Part shown: positions 14,900 to 22,910 of the stretch, piece after piece | Layout: every line of letters begins with the position of its first letter | How positions within the stretch are numbered: the first letter of the stretch is position 1 | Assembly (NCBI GenBank): GCA_947629545.1 | Contig: CANREE010000020.1 | Coordinates: 1 to 36,644, forward strand | From: an uncultured Lachnospiraceae bacterium | GTDB lineage: Bacteria; Bacillota; Clostridia; Lachnospirales; Lachnospiraceae | Length of the DNA: 36,644 nucleotides | Direction of reading: 5' to 3' | The notes under the pieces: generated by a model | Databases searched by the model: none | What the model saw: the letters and a program-made list of their open reading frames with translations, nothing else | Told to the model about the DNA's origin: nothing | Translations under genes and position numbers: made by a program

Positions 14900-14943
14900 G
14901 CGGCGGAAGGCGGGCGTACGGCTCCTTACGGTAACGCCGCCGC
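14900..14943 (+). other. GC-rich structured leader of gpmI
   Basis: GCGGCGG (14900-14906) pairs with CCGCCGC (14937-14943), and further GC-rich complementarity (GCGGACCGC, GCGGCCGC) extends to about 14958. There is no U-tract. It fills most of the leader between promoter and the AAGGAG ribosome site at 14979-14984. Confidence 0.4.
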
Positions 14944-14990
14944 AGGCAGCGGCCGCGCAGCAAAATAGAGTGAGATCAAGGAGAACGATC

Positions 14991-16535
14991 ATGAGCAAGA
15001 AACCGACAGTATTAATGATTCTTGACGGCTACGGCCTGAATGATAAGTGCGAGGCCAACGCTGTCTGCGAGGCGAAGACGCCGGTTATGGATCAGCTGAT
15101 GAGCCAGTGTCCCTTCGTGAAGGGTCAGGCCAGCGGCCTTTTCGTGGGTCTGCCGGACGGGCAGATGGGCAACTCCGAAGTGGGACACCTGAACATGGGC
15201 GCGGGGCGCATCGTGTATCAGGAGCTGACCCGGATCACCAAGTCCATTCAGGACGGCGATTTCTTCGAGAACCCGGAATTCCTGACGGCGGTGGAGAACT
15301 GCAAGAAGAACGATTCGGCGCTGCATATGTGGGGCCTGGTGTCCGACGGCGGCGTCCACAGCCACAATACGCACATTTACGGGCTTCTGGAACTGGCGAA
15401 GCGCCATGGGCTTGAGAAAGTATATGTCCACTGCTTCCTGGACGGCCGTGATACGCCTCCGGCGTCGGGCAAGGAGTATGTAGAAGCGCTGGAAGCGAAG
15501 ATGGCGGAGCTGGGCGTGGGCAAGGTGGCCACGGTTCAGGGACGTTTCTATGCGATGGACCGCGACAAGCGCTGGGACCGTGTGGAGCGGGCCTATCACG
15601 CACTGGTCATGGGCGAAGGGAACCCGGCAGAGAGTGCCGCGGCTGGAATTCAGGCTTCCTACGATAAGGAAGTGTTCGACGAGTTCGTGGAGCCGGTCAT
15701 TGTGATGGAGGACGGTCACCCGGTGGCGACCGTGAAGGACGGCGATTCCATTATTTTCTATAACTTTCGGCCGGACCGCGCCCGCGAGATCACCAGGGCG
15801 TTCTGCGACGAAGAGTTTACCGGCTTTGAGCGCGGGCCCAGGATGAAGAATCTGGTCTATGTCTGCTTTACGGACTATGACGATACGATCGAGAACAAGC
15901 TGGTGGCGTTCAAGAAGGAGATGGTCACCAATACCTTTGGCGAGTGGCTGGCGGCTAACGGCCTTAAGCAGGCCCGGATCGCCGAGACGGAGAAATACGC
16001 CCATGTTACCTTCTTCTTCAACGGCGGCGTGGAGGAGCCCAATGAGGGCGAGGACCGATTCCTGATCCCGTCCCCGAAGGAGGTTCCGACCTACGATCTG
16101 AAGCCGGAGATGAGTGCGCCGGGCGTCTGCGACAAGCTGGTGGAGTGCATTAAGTCCGGCAAGTATGATGTGATCATCATCAATTTCGCGAACCCGGATA
16201 TGGTGGGACATACCGGCGTGGAGGCCGCGGCGATCAAGGCCATCGAGACGGTGGACGCCTGCGTGGGCCGCGCGGTGGACGCGATCAAGGAGGAGGACGG
16301 CGTGATGTTTATCTGCGCCGACCACGGCAACGCGGAGCAGCTGATCGACTATGAGACCGGCGAGCCGTTTACGGCCCATACGACGAACCCGGTGCCGTTT
16401 ATCCTGGTGAACGCGGATCCGTCTTACAAGCTGCGCGAGGGCGGCAAGCTGGCGGATATCGTGCCGACGCTGATCGAGCTGATGGGCATGGAGAAGCCGA
16501 AGGAAATGACCGGGGAGTCGCTGCTGGTGAAGTGA
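14991..16535 (+). CDS. gpmI: 2,3-bisphosphoglycerate-independent phosphoglycerate mutase
   Basis: The 514-residue glycolytic enzyme interconverts 3- and 2-phosphoglycerate through a phosphoserine intermediate with two Mn(II) ions. D12 in MILDGYG is a metal ligand and S62 in GQMGNSEVGHLNMG is the nucleophile. DGRDTPP, RFYAMDRDKRWDR and the late CADHGNAEQ motif (metal ligands) are all present. Length and residue numbering match characterised Bacillus enzymes closely. ATG 14991 is the start, with AAGGAG 6 bases upstream; the in-frame GTG at 14970 has no such signal. It has its own promoter and a strong terminator downstream, so it is probably transcribed alone. Confidence 0.98.
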   Translation: MSKKPTVLMILDGYGLNDKCEANAVCEAKTPVMDQLMSQCPFVKGQASGLFVGLPDGQMGNSEVGHLNMGAGRIVYQELTRITKSIQDGDFFENPEFLTAVENCKKNDSALHMWGLVSDGGVHSHNTHIYGLLELAKRHGLEKVYVHCFLDGRDTPPASGKEYVEALEAKMAELGVGKVATVQGRFYAMDRDKRWDRVERAYHALVMGEGNPAESAAAGIQASYDKEVFDEFVEPVIVMEDGHPVATVKDGDSIIFYNFRPDRAREITRAFCDEEFTGFERGPRMKNLVYVCFTDYDDTIENKLVAFKKEMVTNTFGEWLAANGLKQARIAETEKYAHVTFFFNGGVEEPNEGEDRFLIPSPKEVPTYDLKPEMSAPGVCDKLVECIKSGKYDVIIINFANPDMVGHTGVEAAAIKAIETVDACVGRAVDAIKEEDGVMFICADHGNAEQLIDYETGEPFTAHTTNPVPFILVNADPSYKLREGGKLADIVPTLIELMGMEKPKEMTGESLLVK

Positions 16536-16560
16536 TCCGGCGGTCGGAGCTAAGTTATTT

Positions 16561-16645
16561 GCCGGTAAATGGTCTGGCCGAACGGCGGTAATCTGCCGGT
16601 AAGTGATTTGGCTGGCTGCGGTAAGTGTTCTGTCGGTAAATGGTC
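16561..16645 (+). repeat. Four imperfect copies of a GCCGGTAARTG-type element after gpmI
   Basis: GCCGGTAAATGGTC (16561), GCCGGTAAGTGATT (16595), TGCGGTAAGTGTTC (16617) and GTCGGTAAATGGTC (16632) recur with irregular spacing, plus a partial GCGGTAATC. They lie between the gpmI stop and its terminator. No coding potential is seen. The function is unknown; this could be the decayed remains of a tandem duplication. Confidence 0.45.
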
Positions 16646-16700
16646 CGCCGGGATGCAGACACAGACACGGCGGAAATCAAACAGAATAAGTACATGACAG

Positions 16701-16757
16701 AAGCTGTCGTTTCTGCGGCGGGGCGCCGGGCGCCTTCCGCGGGGCGGCGGCTTTTTT
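16701..16757 (+). terminator. Intrinsic terminator downstream of gpmI
   Basis: AAGCTGTCG (16701-16709) pairs with CGGCGGCTT (16745-16753) using two G-U pairs; an inner GGCGCC-rich hairpin strengthens it, and TTTTTT runs at 16752-16757. The remaining 16758-17016 is non-coding and ends in A-tracts (16857-16885) that could serve as an UP element for the antiporter promoter. Confidence 0.75.
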
Positions 16758-16887
16758 GCTTACGTCAGTATGCAAAAACGCGCCAGTGACGCCCTGCTCG
16801 TATTCAGGATACCCCGGAAAGCGTCCCACGCGCGTTTAAGGGTATTTTGTACGCCAAAAAAAATTTTGAAAAATTTTGGAAAAAACA

Positions 16888-16917
16888 TTAGCCGTTTTGG
16901 CACATTTCGTGTATAAT
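16888..16917 (+). promoter_or_regulatory. Probable promoter of the antiporter gene
   Basis: A perfect TATAAT lies at 16912-16917. The best -35 is a weak TTAGCC at 16888-16893 with an 18-bp spacer, compensated by A-rich tracts directly upstream. Confidence 0.45.
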
Positions 16918-17016
16918 GGATTGCTATATAAATATTTACAGATTATAAATGCTGTTGTTGAGGTAAACAGCAAGCCGAGGATACGGTTGCTGAATGTTTC
17001 AAAGGGGTGTATGAGT

Positions 17017-18627
17017 ATGCATGTAGTGGAATTTCTGGAAAGACTGAATCCGGAAACGGAAGTGATCCTGGCTCTCTCTATGATCTTATTTGCGGGTTTT
17101 ATCATGACCAGGCTGACCAATACGCTGAATATGCCGAAGGTCAGCGGCTATATTCTGGCGGGGATCCTGATCGGGCCGTATTGTCTGAATTTTATTCCGG
17201 TGCGTATCATTGAAAATATGGGATTTGTCAGCGATGTGGCGCTGGCTTTTATCGCGTTTGGCGTCGGCAAGTTCTTTAAGAAGGAAGTGCTGATGAGCAC
17301 GGGCAGGCGGATCATCGTGATCACGGTCAGCGAGGCGCTGGGAGCCGGCGTACTGGTCACGCTGGTGCTGAAGCTGGTGTTTCGGCTGGACTGGGGATTC
17401 GCGCTGATCCTGGGCGCCATCGCCACGGCTACGGCGCCGGCCAGCACGATGATGACGATCAACCAGTATAAGGCGAAGGGCGAGTTCGTCAATACGCTGC
17501 TGCAGATCGTGGCGCTGGACGATGTGGTCTGCCTTCTGGCGTTTTCCATCGTATCGGCGGTGATTAACGGCCTGGAGGCGGGAAATTTGTCGGTTCACGA
17601 CGTGGTGGTCCCGGTCGGTTACAATGTGCTTGCCATCGGCCTCGGGGTCTTCTGCGGTTATTTCTTAAGCCGCCTTCTGATACCGACCAGGAGCCGCGAT
17701 AACCGGCTGATCCTGGCGATCGCCATGCTGATGGGCCTGACCGGCCTGTGCGCCGCGGTGGATATCTCGCCGCTTCTGTCGTGCATGGTGTTCGGTGCGG
17801 TCTATATCAACCTGACCCGGGACAAGAAGCTGTTCCGGCAGATGAATAACTTCACGCCGCCGGTGATGTCGCTGTTTTTCGTGGTCTCGGGGATGAATCT
17901 GGATCTGAACGCGCTGACGACGGTGGGAAGCATCGGCGTGTGCTATTTCCTGGTGCGTATCGTGGGAAAATATCTGGGAACGTATCTAAGCTGTCTGGCG
18001 ATGAAGACCAGTTCTCAGATCCGCAATTATATGGGCTTTGCGCTGATTCCGCAGGCCGGCGTCGCCATTGGTCTGGCGTTCCTGGGCCAGCGGGTGCTTC
18101 CGGAGGCGACGGGGAACCTGATGCTGACGATCATTCTGGCATCATCGGTGCTTTATGAAATGGTGGGACCGGTCAGCGCCAAGGCGGCGCTGTTCCTGTC
18201 GGGGAGTATCCCCGGCGGCGCAGTGCCGGTGCGGCAGGCCGTGACGGTGGATGGACAGCTTGTCGAAGTGCCGGAGACAGACGACCCGGAAGGTTCCGCG
18301 GAAGAAGAGAATCCAGCGGCGCCTGGGACGGAAGAAGGGGATCCGGTAGAACGTGGCCTGGCGGCGCGTGAAGCGACGGAAACATCCGTCGGGGGAAATG
18401 ATGAAACGGTAACGGGGGAGATGTCCGGGACGTCCGGTGCGGAGCATTCCGCGGATACGGACACGGATCAGACGGCTCCGGCGGCTCCCGCCGAAGAGGG
18501 CGAGAGCCTGACCATGGGTCTTCCTGAACTTCAGGAGTACAATAAAGGCGTTGATGAGCGGGACGATTACGACGTGGAGAAGATCGTAAAGCCCCCGAAA
18601 ACGAAGAAAAAGAAGAAGCACAAATAA
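17017..18627 (+). CDS. CPA2-family cation/proton antiporter with long acidic, lysine-ended cytoplasmic tail
   Basis: The 536-residue membrane protein has residues about 1-395 forming roughly 12 hydrophobic helices of a sodium/hydrogen exchanger. Conserved stretches are LNMPKVSGYILAGILIGP near the N-terminus, IATATAPASTMMTINQYKAKG and LDDVVCLLAFSIV (the helix 5 Asp-Asp region). It should exchange Na+ or K+ for H+. No TrkA-N/RCK domain follows. Instead about 140 residues are low in complexity, rich in Glu, Asp, Gly, Thr and Pro, and end in KPPKTKKKKKHK. ATG 17017 is 9 bases after AAGGGG; ATG 17011 is the alternative, and the open frame upstream runs through the promoter and is not real. The stop abuts that of the convergent gene. 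Confidence 0.85.
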   Translation: MHVVEFLERLNPETEVILALSMILFAGFIMTRLTNTLNMPKVSGYILAGILIGPYCLNFIPVRIIENMGFVSDVALAFIAFGVGKFFKKEVLMSTGRRIIVITVSEALGAGVLVTLVLKLVFRLDWGFALILGAIATATAPASTMMTINQYKAKGEFVNTLLQIVALDDVVCLLAFSIVSAVINGLEAGNLSVHDVVVPVGYNVLAIGLGVFCGYFLSRLLIPTRSRDNRLILAIAMLMGLTGLCAAVDISPLLSCMVFGAVYINLTRDKKLFRQMNNFTPPVMSLFFVVSGMNLDLNALTTVGSIGVCYFLVRIVGKYLGTYLSCLAMKTSSQIRNYMGFALIPQAGVAIGLAFLGQRVLPEATGNLMLTIILASSVLYEMVGPVSAKAALFLSGSIPGGAVPVRQAVTVDGQLVEVPETDDPEGSAEEENPAAPGTEEGDPVERGLAAREATETSVGGNDETVTGEMSGTSGAEHSADTDTDQTAPAAPAEEGESLTMGLPELQEYNKGVDERDDYDVEKIVKPPKTKKKKKHK

Positions 18628-18628
18628 A

Positions 18629-19504
18629 TTACCGGTTCTCGAACAGCTTCGAATAGATCTCCTCGCTCAGCGCGTCCACATACGCCTGGTCCGGCAGATC
18701 CTGCCCGGTGACAAGCAGGTCCTGGATGACCTGAAAGCGCTTCAGGCTCAGTTCTTCTTCGGACAGGCTGTCTTTCTTGCCGATGGCGTTGTCAATATCT
18801 TCTGCGGTGTACTGTTCGATGAACCAGTCGATCGTGATCCGGGTCTGGGCTTTCTCTTCGGCGATCTGCGGCGCCAGCTTCTTCGCGGAGCTGTTGGTGC
18901 GCGCGAAGATGATCAGCGAGAAGACGCCCATAACGGTCAGCGCGCCCTGAAAGATCAGTCTGGACACCGGGGCCATGGGAATCGTGATAACGCCGGCCCA
19001 GCACAGGGCGGAGACGATGAGGAGCACGCCGCCTACCAGAAGGAATGCGGTGGCGGAGGACTTCAGATCGTCGTATTTCTGGGACTTGTCCACATAGACG
19101 TGGACGGGCTCGGGCGGCAGGATTGCCTGGGCCTGACGCCGGACTTCTTCCTCAAGCGCCCGCAGTTCTTCTTCCGTGGGGGCATCTTCTTCTGAATCGG
19201 CATCCCGTGCCCCGTCTTCTGAACCGTCATCCCGCGCGCCGTCGGCCGGACCGTCGGGATTCTGGCCGGCTTCGGCTGTTTCGCCGGATGCTCCTTCGAC
19301 GTCTTCTTCACCCGCGGTCATGCTTTTCAGGTATTCTTCATACATGGCCTTCTCCCGGGCCAGTTCTCTGGCGCGCTCTTTCGCGCGTTCTTCGGCGATG
19401 GCCGCCTTTGCGGCTTCTTCCGATTCATATAATGGGCCGCCGCAGTCTGTGCAGACGGTGATTCCTTCTACGAATTCCATATCGCATTTGGGACAGTATG
19501 GCAT
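18629..19504 (-). CDS. Zinc-ribbon membrane protein of unknown function
   Basis: The 291-residue protein has a rubredoxin-like zinc ribbon at the N-terminus (C4-P-K-C7 and C18-T-D-C21), a charged helical segment rich in Ala, Glu and Arg (about 28-60), and a strongly acidic low-complexity region (about 65-120). Two membrane helices (about 151-176 and 183-201) are followed by a cytoplasmic-type helical domain of about 90 residues. I do not recognise a family beyond the zinc-ribbon start common to many small clostridial membrane proteins. AAGGAG stands just before the start (plus-strand 19513-19518). The stop lies one base from the stop of the convergent antiporter gene, with no terminator between them, so their transcripts probably overlap. 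Confidence 0.75.
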   Translation of the reverse strand: MPYCPKCDMEFVEGITVCTDCGGPLYESEEAAKAAIAEERAKERARELAREKAMYEEYLKSMTAGEEDVEGASGETAEAGQNPDGPADGARDDGSEDGARDADSEEDAPTEEELRALEEEVRRQAQAILPPEPVHVYVDKSQKYDDLKSSATAFLLVGGVLLIVSALCWAGVITIPMAPVSRLIFQGALTVMGVFSLIIFARTNSSAKKLAPQIAEEKAQTRITIDWFIEQYTAEDIDNAIGKKDSLSEEELSLKRFQVIQDLLVTGQDLPDQAYVDALSEEIYSKLFENR

Positions 19505-19714
19505 ATGCGTATCTCCTTGTGTTTTCTGATTTGAGCCGGGATGGCCGCCGGGCGGACGGCTTGCGTATCGGCTTTTGGCTGCGGATAAATGCGGTAAATG
19601 TCCATTTGCAGGAGCCTTCGCGGCTTGACAGCTTCAGGTATGAAGGAAGCGCAGGCGCTTTCCTGCGCCGGGATGGTCATTCTGACAGTTTCCGCGGCAG
19701 TGTCCGCATCTTTC

Positions 19715-19743
19715 ATCATACATCAATTTCAAATTTTCGTCCA
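19715..19743 (-). promoter_or_regulatory. Possible promoter of the zinc-ribbon gene
   Basis: On the minus strand, TGGACG (19738-19743) and TATGAT (19715-19720) are separated by 17 bp. This would give a leader of about 200 nt containing the hairpin GCGCAGG/CCTGCGC near 19650-19670. The rest of 19505-19855 is the divergent control region and holds no gene that I can support. Confidence 0.4.
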
Positions 19744-19763
19744 TAGAGAGTTGCATTTTTTAC

Positions 19764-19792
19764 TTCCATTTCCACGGGAAATGAGTTAGAAT
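19764..19792 (+). promoter_or_regulatory. Possible promoter of the ABC exporter gene
   Basis: TTCCAT (19764-19769) and TAGAAT (19787-19792) have a 17-bp spacer, followed by an A-run. This is a moderate match, about 50-60 bp before the likely start codons. Confidence 0.4.
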
Positions 19793-19855
19793 AAAAAAGT
19801 ATCGTGTCTGCGGGGCTTCCCGCCGGCTGTGCTTAGAATGGAGAGTTATCCCGAG

Positions 19856-21619
19856 ATGGAACAGAAGAGAATGAAGACCGGCGAGCTTCTGCGCCGTTTT
19901 GCGCCGTATTACCGGCCTTATATCCTGACGCTTCTGGCAGACCTGTTCTGCGCGTCGATGACGACGGTCTGCGAACTGGTGCTGCCGATGATCCTGCGCT
20001 ACATCACGAATCAGGGCGTGGCGGATATGGCAAGCCTGACGGTGCGGACGGTCTGCGGCATCGGGCTTTTGTATTTCGCGCTGCGGATCGTGGATGCGGT
20101 GGCCAACTTCTATATGGCCTACACCGGTCATATCATGGGAGCGAAGATCGAGACCGACATGCGCCAGGACGCCTTTGAGCATCTGCAGAAGCTGTCGGAC
20201 AGTTATTTCAACAACACGAAGGTGGGGCAGTTAATGTCCCGCATTACCAATGACCTCTTCGACGTGACCGAATTCGCCCACCACTGTCCGGAGGAATTTT
20301 TTATCGCGTTCGTGAAGGCGGTCGTGGCTTTCGTGATTCTGATCCGGATCCACGTGATGCTGACGGTGATTATTTTTATCATCGTTCCAATCATGGTGGT
20401 GTGCTGCACCTATTTTAATTTGAAAATGCGGGCGGCATTTAAGAAGCAGCGTCACCACATCGGCGAGCTGAATGCCCAGATCGAGGATAACCTTCTGGGC
20501 AATCGGGTGGTAAGGGCATTTTCCAATCAGGACATCGAGATCGAGAAATTCCGGAAGGGCAATATGCAGTTTCTGCAGATCAAAAGGGAAATGTACCGCT
20601 ATATGGCGTCGTTTCAGGACACGGTCCGGCTGTTTGACGGCGTCATGTACACGGTGGTCATCGTGGCCGGCGGCATTTTCCTGGTGAACGGACAGATCAA
20701 TTCCGGCGATCTGGTGGCCTACACGATGTATGTGTCCACACTTCTAACCACGATCCGGCGGATCATTGAGTTTGCGGAGCAGTTCCAGCGGGGCATGACC
20801 GGCATCGAGCGGTTCGCGGAGATCATGGACGCGGAGATCGATATTTTCGATGAGCCGGGGGCGCAGCCGCTTGGGAAGGTGGAAGGGAGCATTACCTTCG
20901 ATCATGTGAGCTTCGAGTATCCGGACGACCACAATCCGGTGCTGGACGATATCAACCTGACGATCCGGCCGGGCGAGAAGGTGGCCCTGGTGGGGCCGTC
21001 CGGCGGGGGCAAGACAACGCTGTGCAATCTGATCCCGCGGTTCTATGACACGACCTCGGGCCGGATTCTGGTGGACGGTCAGGATATCCGGCAGGTGACG
21101 CTTGAGAGCCTGCGGACCAATATCGGCGTCGTGCAGCAGGACGTCTACCTGTTCTCCGGAACGGTCTATGAAAATATCGCCTACGGGCGGCCGGGCGCGC
21201 CGCGGGAGGAAGTCATCGAGGCCGCGAAGATGGCCGGGGCTGACGAATTCATTTCCGCGCTGAAGAACGGATATGATACCTATGTGGGCGAACGGGGCGT
21301 GAAATTGTCCGGCGGGCAGAAGCAGCGGATCAGCATCGCGCGTGTGTTCCTTAAGAACCCGGCAATCCTGGTGCTGGATGAAGCCACTTCGGCGCTGGAC
21401 AATGAGAGCGAGCATCTGGTGAACATTTCTCTGGACCGGCTGGCCCAGGGGAGGACGACGCTGACCATCGCCCACCGGCTGAGCACGATCCAGGGGGCGG
21501 ACCGGATCCTGGTGCTGGCCGGGAACCGGATCGTGGAAGAGGGGAACCACCGGACGCTTCTGGAGAAGAAGGGGATGTATTACGAACTGTACCGGATGAC
21601 GCAGGCGGATGCGGGATGA
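19856..21619 (+). CDS. ABC exporter, fused membrane and ATPase domains (MsbA/lipid-multidrug type)
   Basis: The protein has about 587 residues. The N-terminal 320 residues hold six membrane helices of the type I exporter fold, and the remainder is the nucleotide-binding domain. It shows Walker A GPSGGGKTTLCN, the Q-loop in VVQQDVYLFSGTVYENI, signature LSGGQKQRISIARVFLK, Walker B ILVLDEATSALD and H-loop TIAHRLS. It would act as a homodimer, or pair with a partner not seen here, to export lipids, drugs or peptides. The start is uncertain: ATG 19856 has GGAG 12 bases upstream; ATG 19838, GTG 19829 and ATG 19871 are also in frame. DegV follows 51 bp later with its own ribosome site. Confidence 0.9.
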   Translation: MEQKRMKTGELLRRFAPYYRPYILTLLADLFCASMTTVCELVLPMILRYITNQGVADMASLTVRTVCGIGLLYFALRIVDAVANFYMAYTGHIMGAKIETDMRQDAFEHLQKLSDSYFNNTKVGQLMSRITNDLFDVTEFAHHCPEEFFIAFVKAVVAFVILIRIHVMLTVIIFIIVPIMVVCCTYFNLKMRAAFKKQRHHIGELNAQIEDNLLGNRVVRAFSNQDIEIEKFRKGNMQFLQIKREMYRYMASFQDTVRLFDGVMYTVVIVAGGIFLVNGQINSGDLVAYTMYVSTLLTTIRRIIEFAEQFQRGMTGIERFAEIMDAEIDIFDEPGAQPLGKVEGSITFDHVSFEYPDDHNPVLDDINLTIRPGEKVALVGPSGGGKTTLCNLIPRFYDTTSGRILVDGQDIRQVTLESLRTNIGVVQQDVYLFSGTVYENIAYGRPGAPREEVIEAAKMAGADEFISALKNGYDTYVGERGVKLSGGQKQRISIARVFLKNPAILVLDEATSALDNESEHLVNISLDRLAQGRTTLTIAHRLSTIQGADRILVLAGNRIVEEGNHRTLLEKKGMYYELYRMTQADAG

Positions 21620-21670
21620 AAACTTCCGGATCTTCCGGTTGTTATAAATTGAAAATGAGGAGTTACCGTT

Positions 21671-22543
21671 ATGAAAACAGCGATTGTGACAGACAGCAAC
21701 AGCGGAATTACGCAGGCGCAGGCGAAGGAACTGGGGATTTTCGTCCTTCCGATGCCGTTTATGATCGACGGCGCCGAATATTTTGAAGACATCAACCTGA
21801 CGCAGGAGCAGTTCTATGAGAAACTGAAAAATGACAGCGACATTTCCACTTCGCAGCCGACGCCGGAGTCTGTCACCGGTCTCTGGGACAGCATCCTTAA
21901 GGAGTACGACGAGCTTGTACATATCCCCATGTCCAGCGGGTTAAGCAGCTCCTGCGCGACGGCGATGATGCTGGCGGAGGACTATGACGGCAGGGTTCAG
22001 GTGGTGGATAACCAGCGCATTTCCTGTACGCAGCGCCAGTCGGCGCTGGACGCGCTGACGCTGGCGAAGAAGGGTATGGGCGCGGCGCAGATCAGGGAGA
22101 TCCTGATGAGAACCAAGTTTGATTCCACGATCTACATCATGCTGGATACGCTTAAGTACCTGAAAAAGGGCGGCCGGATCACGCCGGCGGCCGCGGCGCT
22201 GGGCACGCTTCTGAAGCTGAAGCCGGTGCTGACGATTCAGGGGGAGAAGTTGGACGCATTTTCCAAGGCGCGCACGGTCAAGCAGGGCAAGGCCACGATG
22301 ATCACGGCCATCGCCCACGATATGGCAGAAAGGTTCGGGGACACCACCGGCGAGAATACCAGACTGTGCGTGGTCCATACGGAGAACCGCGCGGCGGCGG
22401 AGGAACTGCGGGAGGAACTGAGAGCGCAGTTTCCGAAGACCGGGGAGATCTATATTGACTGCCTCTCGTTAAGCGTCAGCTGCCACATCGGACCGGGGAG
22501 CCTGGCGATCACGGCGGAGAAGATTCTGGAAGAGACGAAGTAA
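21671..22543 (+). CDS. DegV family fatty-acid-binding protein
   Basis: The 290-residue protein begins with KTAIVTDSNSGIT, contains DISTSQPTPESV, IPMSSGLSSSCATA and the KYLKKGGRITPAAAALGTLLKLKPVLTIQ block, and ends with HIGPGSLAI. These are the landmarks of DegV proteins, which bind a fatty acid in a cleft formed with conserved Ser/Thr residues (here in TSQPT and SSGLSSS) and serve as FakB-like donors to the fatty acid kinase FakA. No FakA gene is present in the window. AGGAG precedes ATG 21671. It may be co-transcribed with the ABC exporter upstream. Confidence 0.93.
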   Translation: MKTAIVTDSNSGITQAQAKELGIFVLPMPFMIDGAEYFEDINLTQEQFYEKLKNDSDISTSQPTPESVTGLWDSILKEYDELVHIPMSSGLSSSCATAMMLAEDYDGRVQVVDNQRISCTQRQSALDALTLAKKGMGAAQIREILMRTKFDSTIYIMLDTLKYLKKGGRITPAAAALGTLLKLKPVLTIQGEKLDAFSKARTVKQGKATMITAIAHDMAERFGDTTGENTRLCVVHTENRAAAEELREELRAQFPKTGEIYIDCLSLSVSCHIGPGSLAITAEKILEETK

Positions 22544-22586
22544 AGCGGACGCGAGCGTGGCCGAGGTCTGTCCGGATTGCGGGAAA

Positions 22587-22771
22587 GCGTGGAAGAGGCA
22601 GAGTTTGACTGGGTTGTGGAAAAGCGTGTAACAGGCAGAGTTTGACTGGGTTATGGTGAAGTGTGGAAGAGGCAGAGTCTGACTGGGTTATGGTGAAGTG
22701 TGGAAGAGGCAGAATCTGACTGGGGCGCGGTGAAATGTGGAACCGGAAAAGCCAAACCGGGATGCGGCGAA
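22587..22771 (+). repeat. 37-bp minisatellite, five tandem units
   Basis: Units start at 22587, 22624, 22661, 22698 and 22735. The core of each is GAAGAGGCAGAGTCTGACTG flanked by GTGTG and GGTTATGGTGAA; units 2 and 3 are almost identical, units 1 and 4 differ at several bases, unit 5 is strongly diverged and a sixth (22772 on) is barely recognisable. It fills the gap between degV and the sensor kinase gene. No promoter or coding frame is convincing. Array length may vary between strains. Confidence 0.85.
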
Positions 22772-22910
22772 CCGTGAAAACAGGCGGGCCGCGGCAGTAT
22801 TGCGGAGAAGGTTGGCAGGAGTGTGTCCGGGTGTGAAAAGGTGAACTGCGGCAGGGCCGCGTCGGACAGTGAAAGATGCTGACAGCGAGAATGATCGGGG
22901 GAGGGGAACA

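Noticed and set aside
15012-16379. 455-codon minus-strand open frame opposite gpmI
   Set aside because: Shadow of a highly biased coding sequence; composition is dominated by His, Arg and Leu with no recognisable motif.
20744-21922. 392-codon minus-strand open frame opposite the ABC exporter and degV start
   Set aside because: It spans two real genes in antisense and lacks a start signal and motifs.
22587-22771. CRISPR array
   Set aside because: Units are head-to-tail and directly adjacent with no unique spacers, and there are no cas genes nearby.
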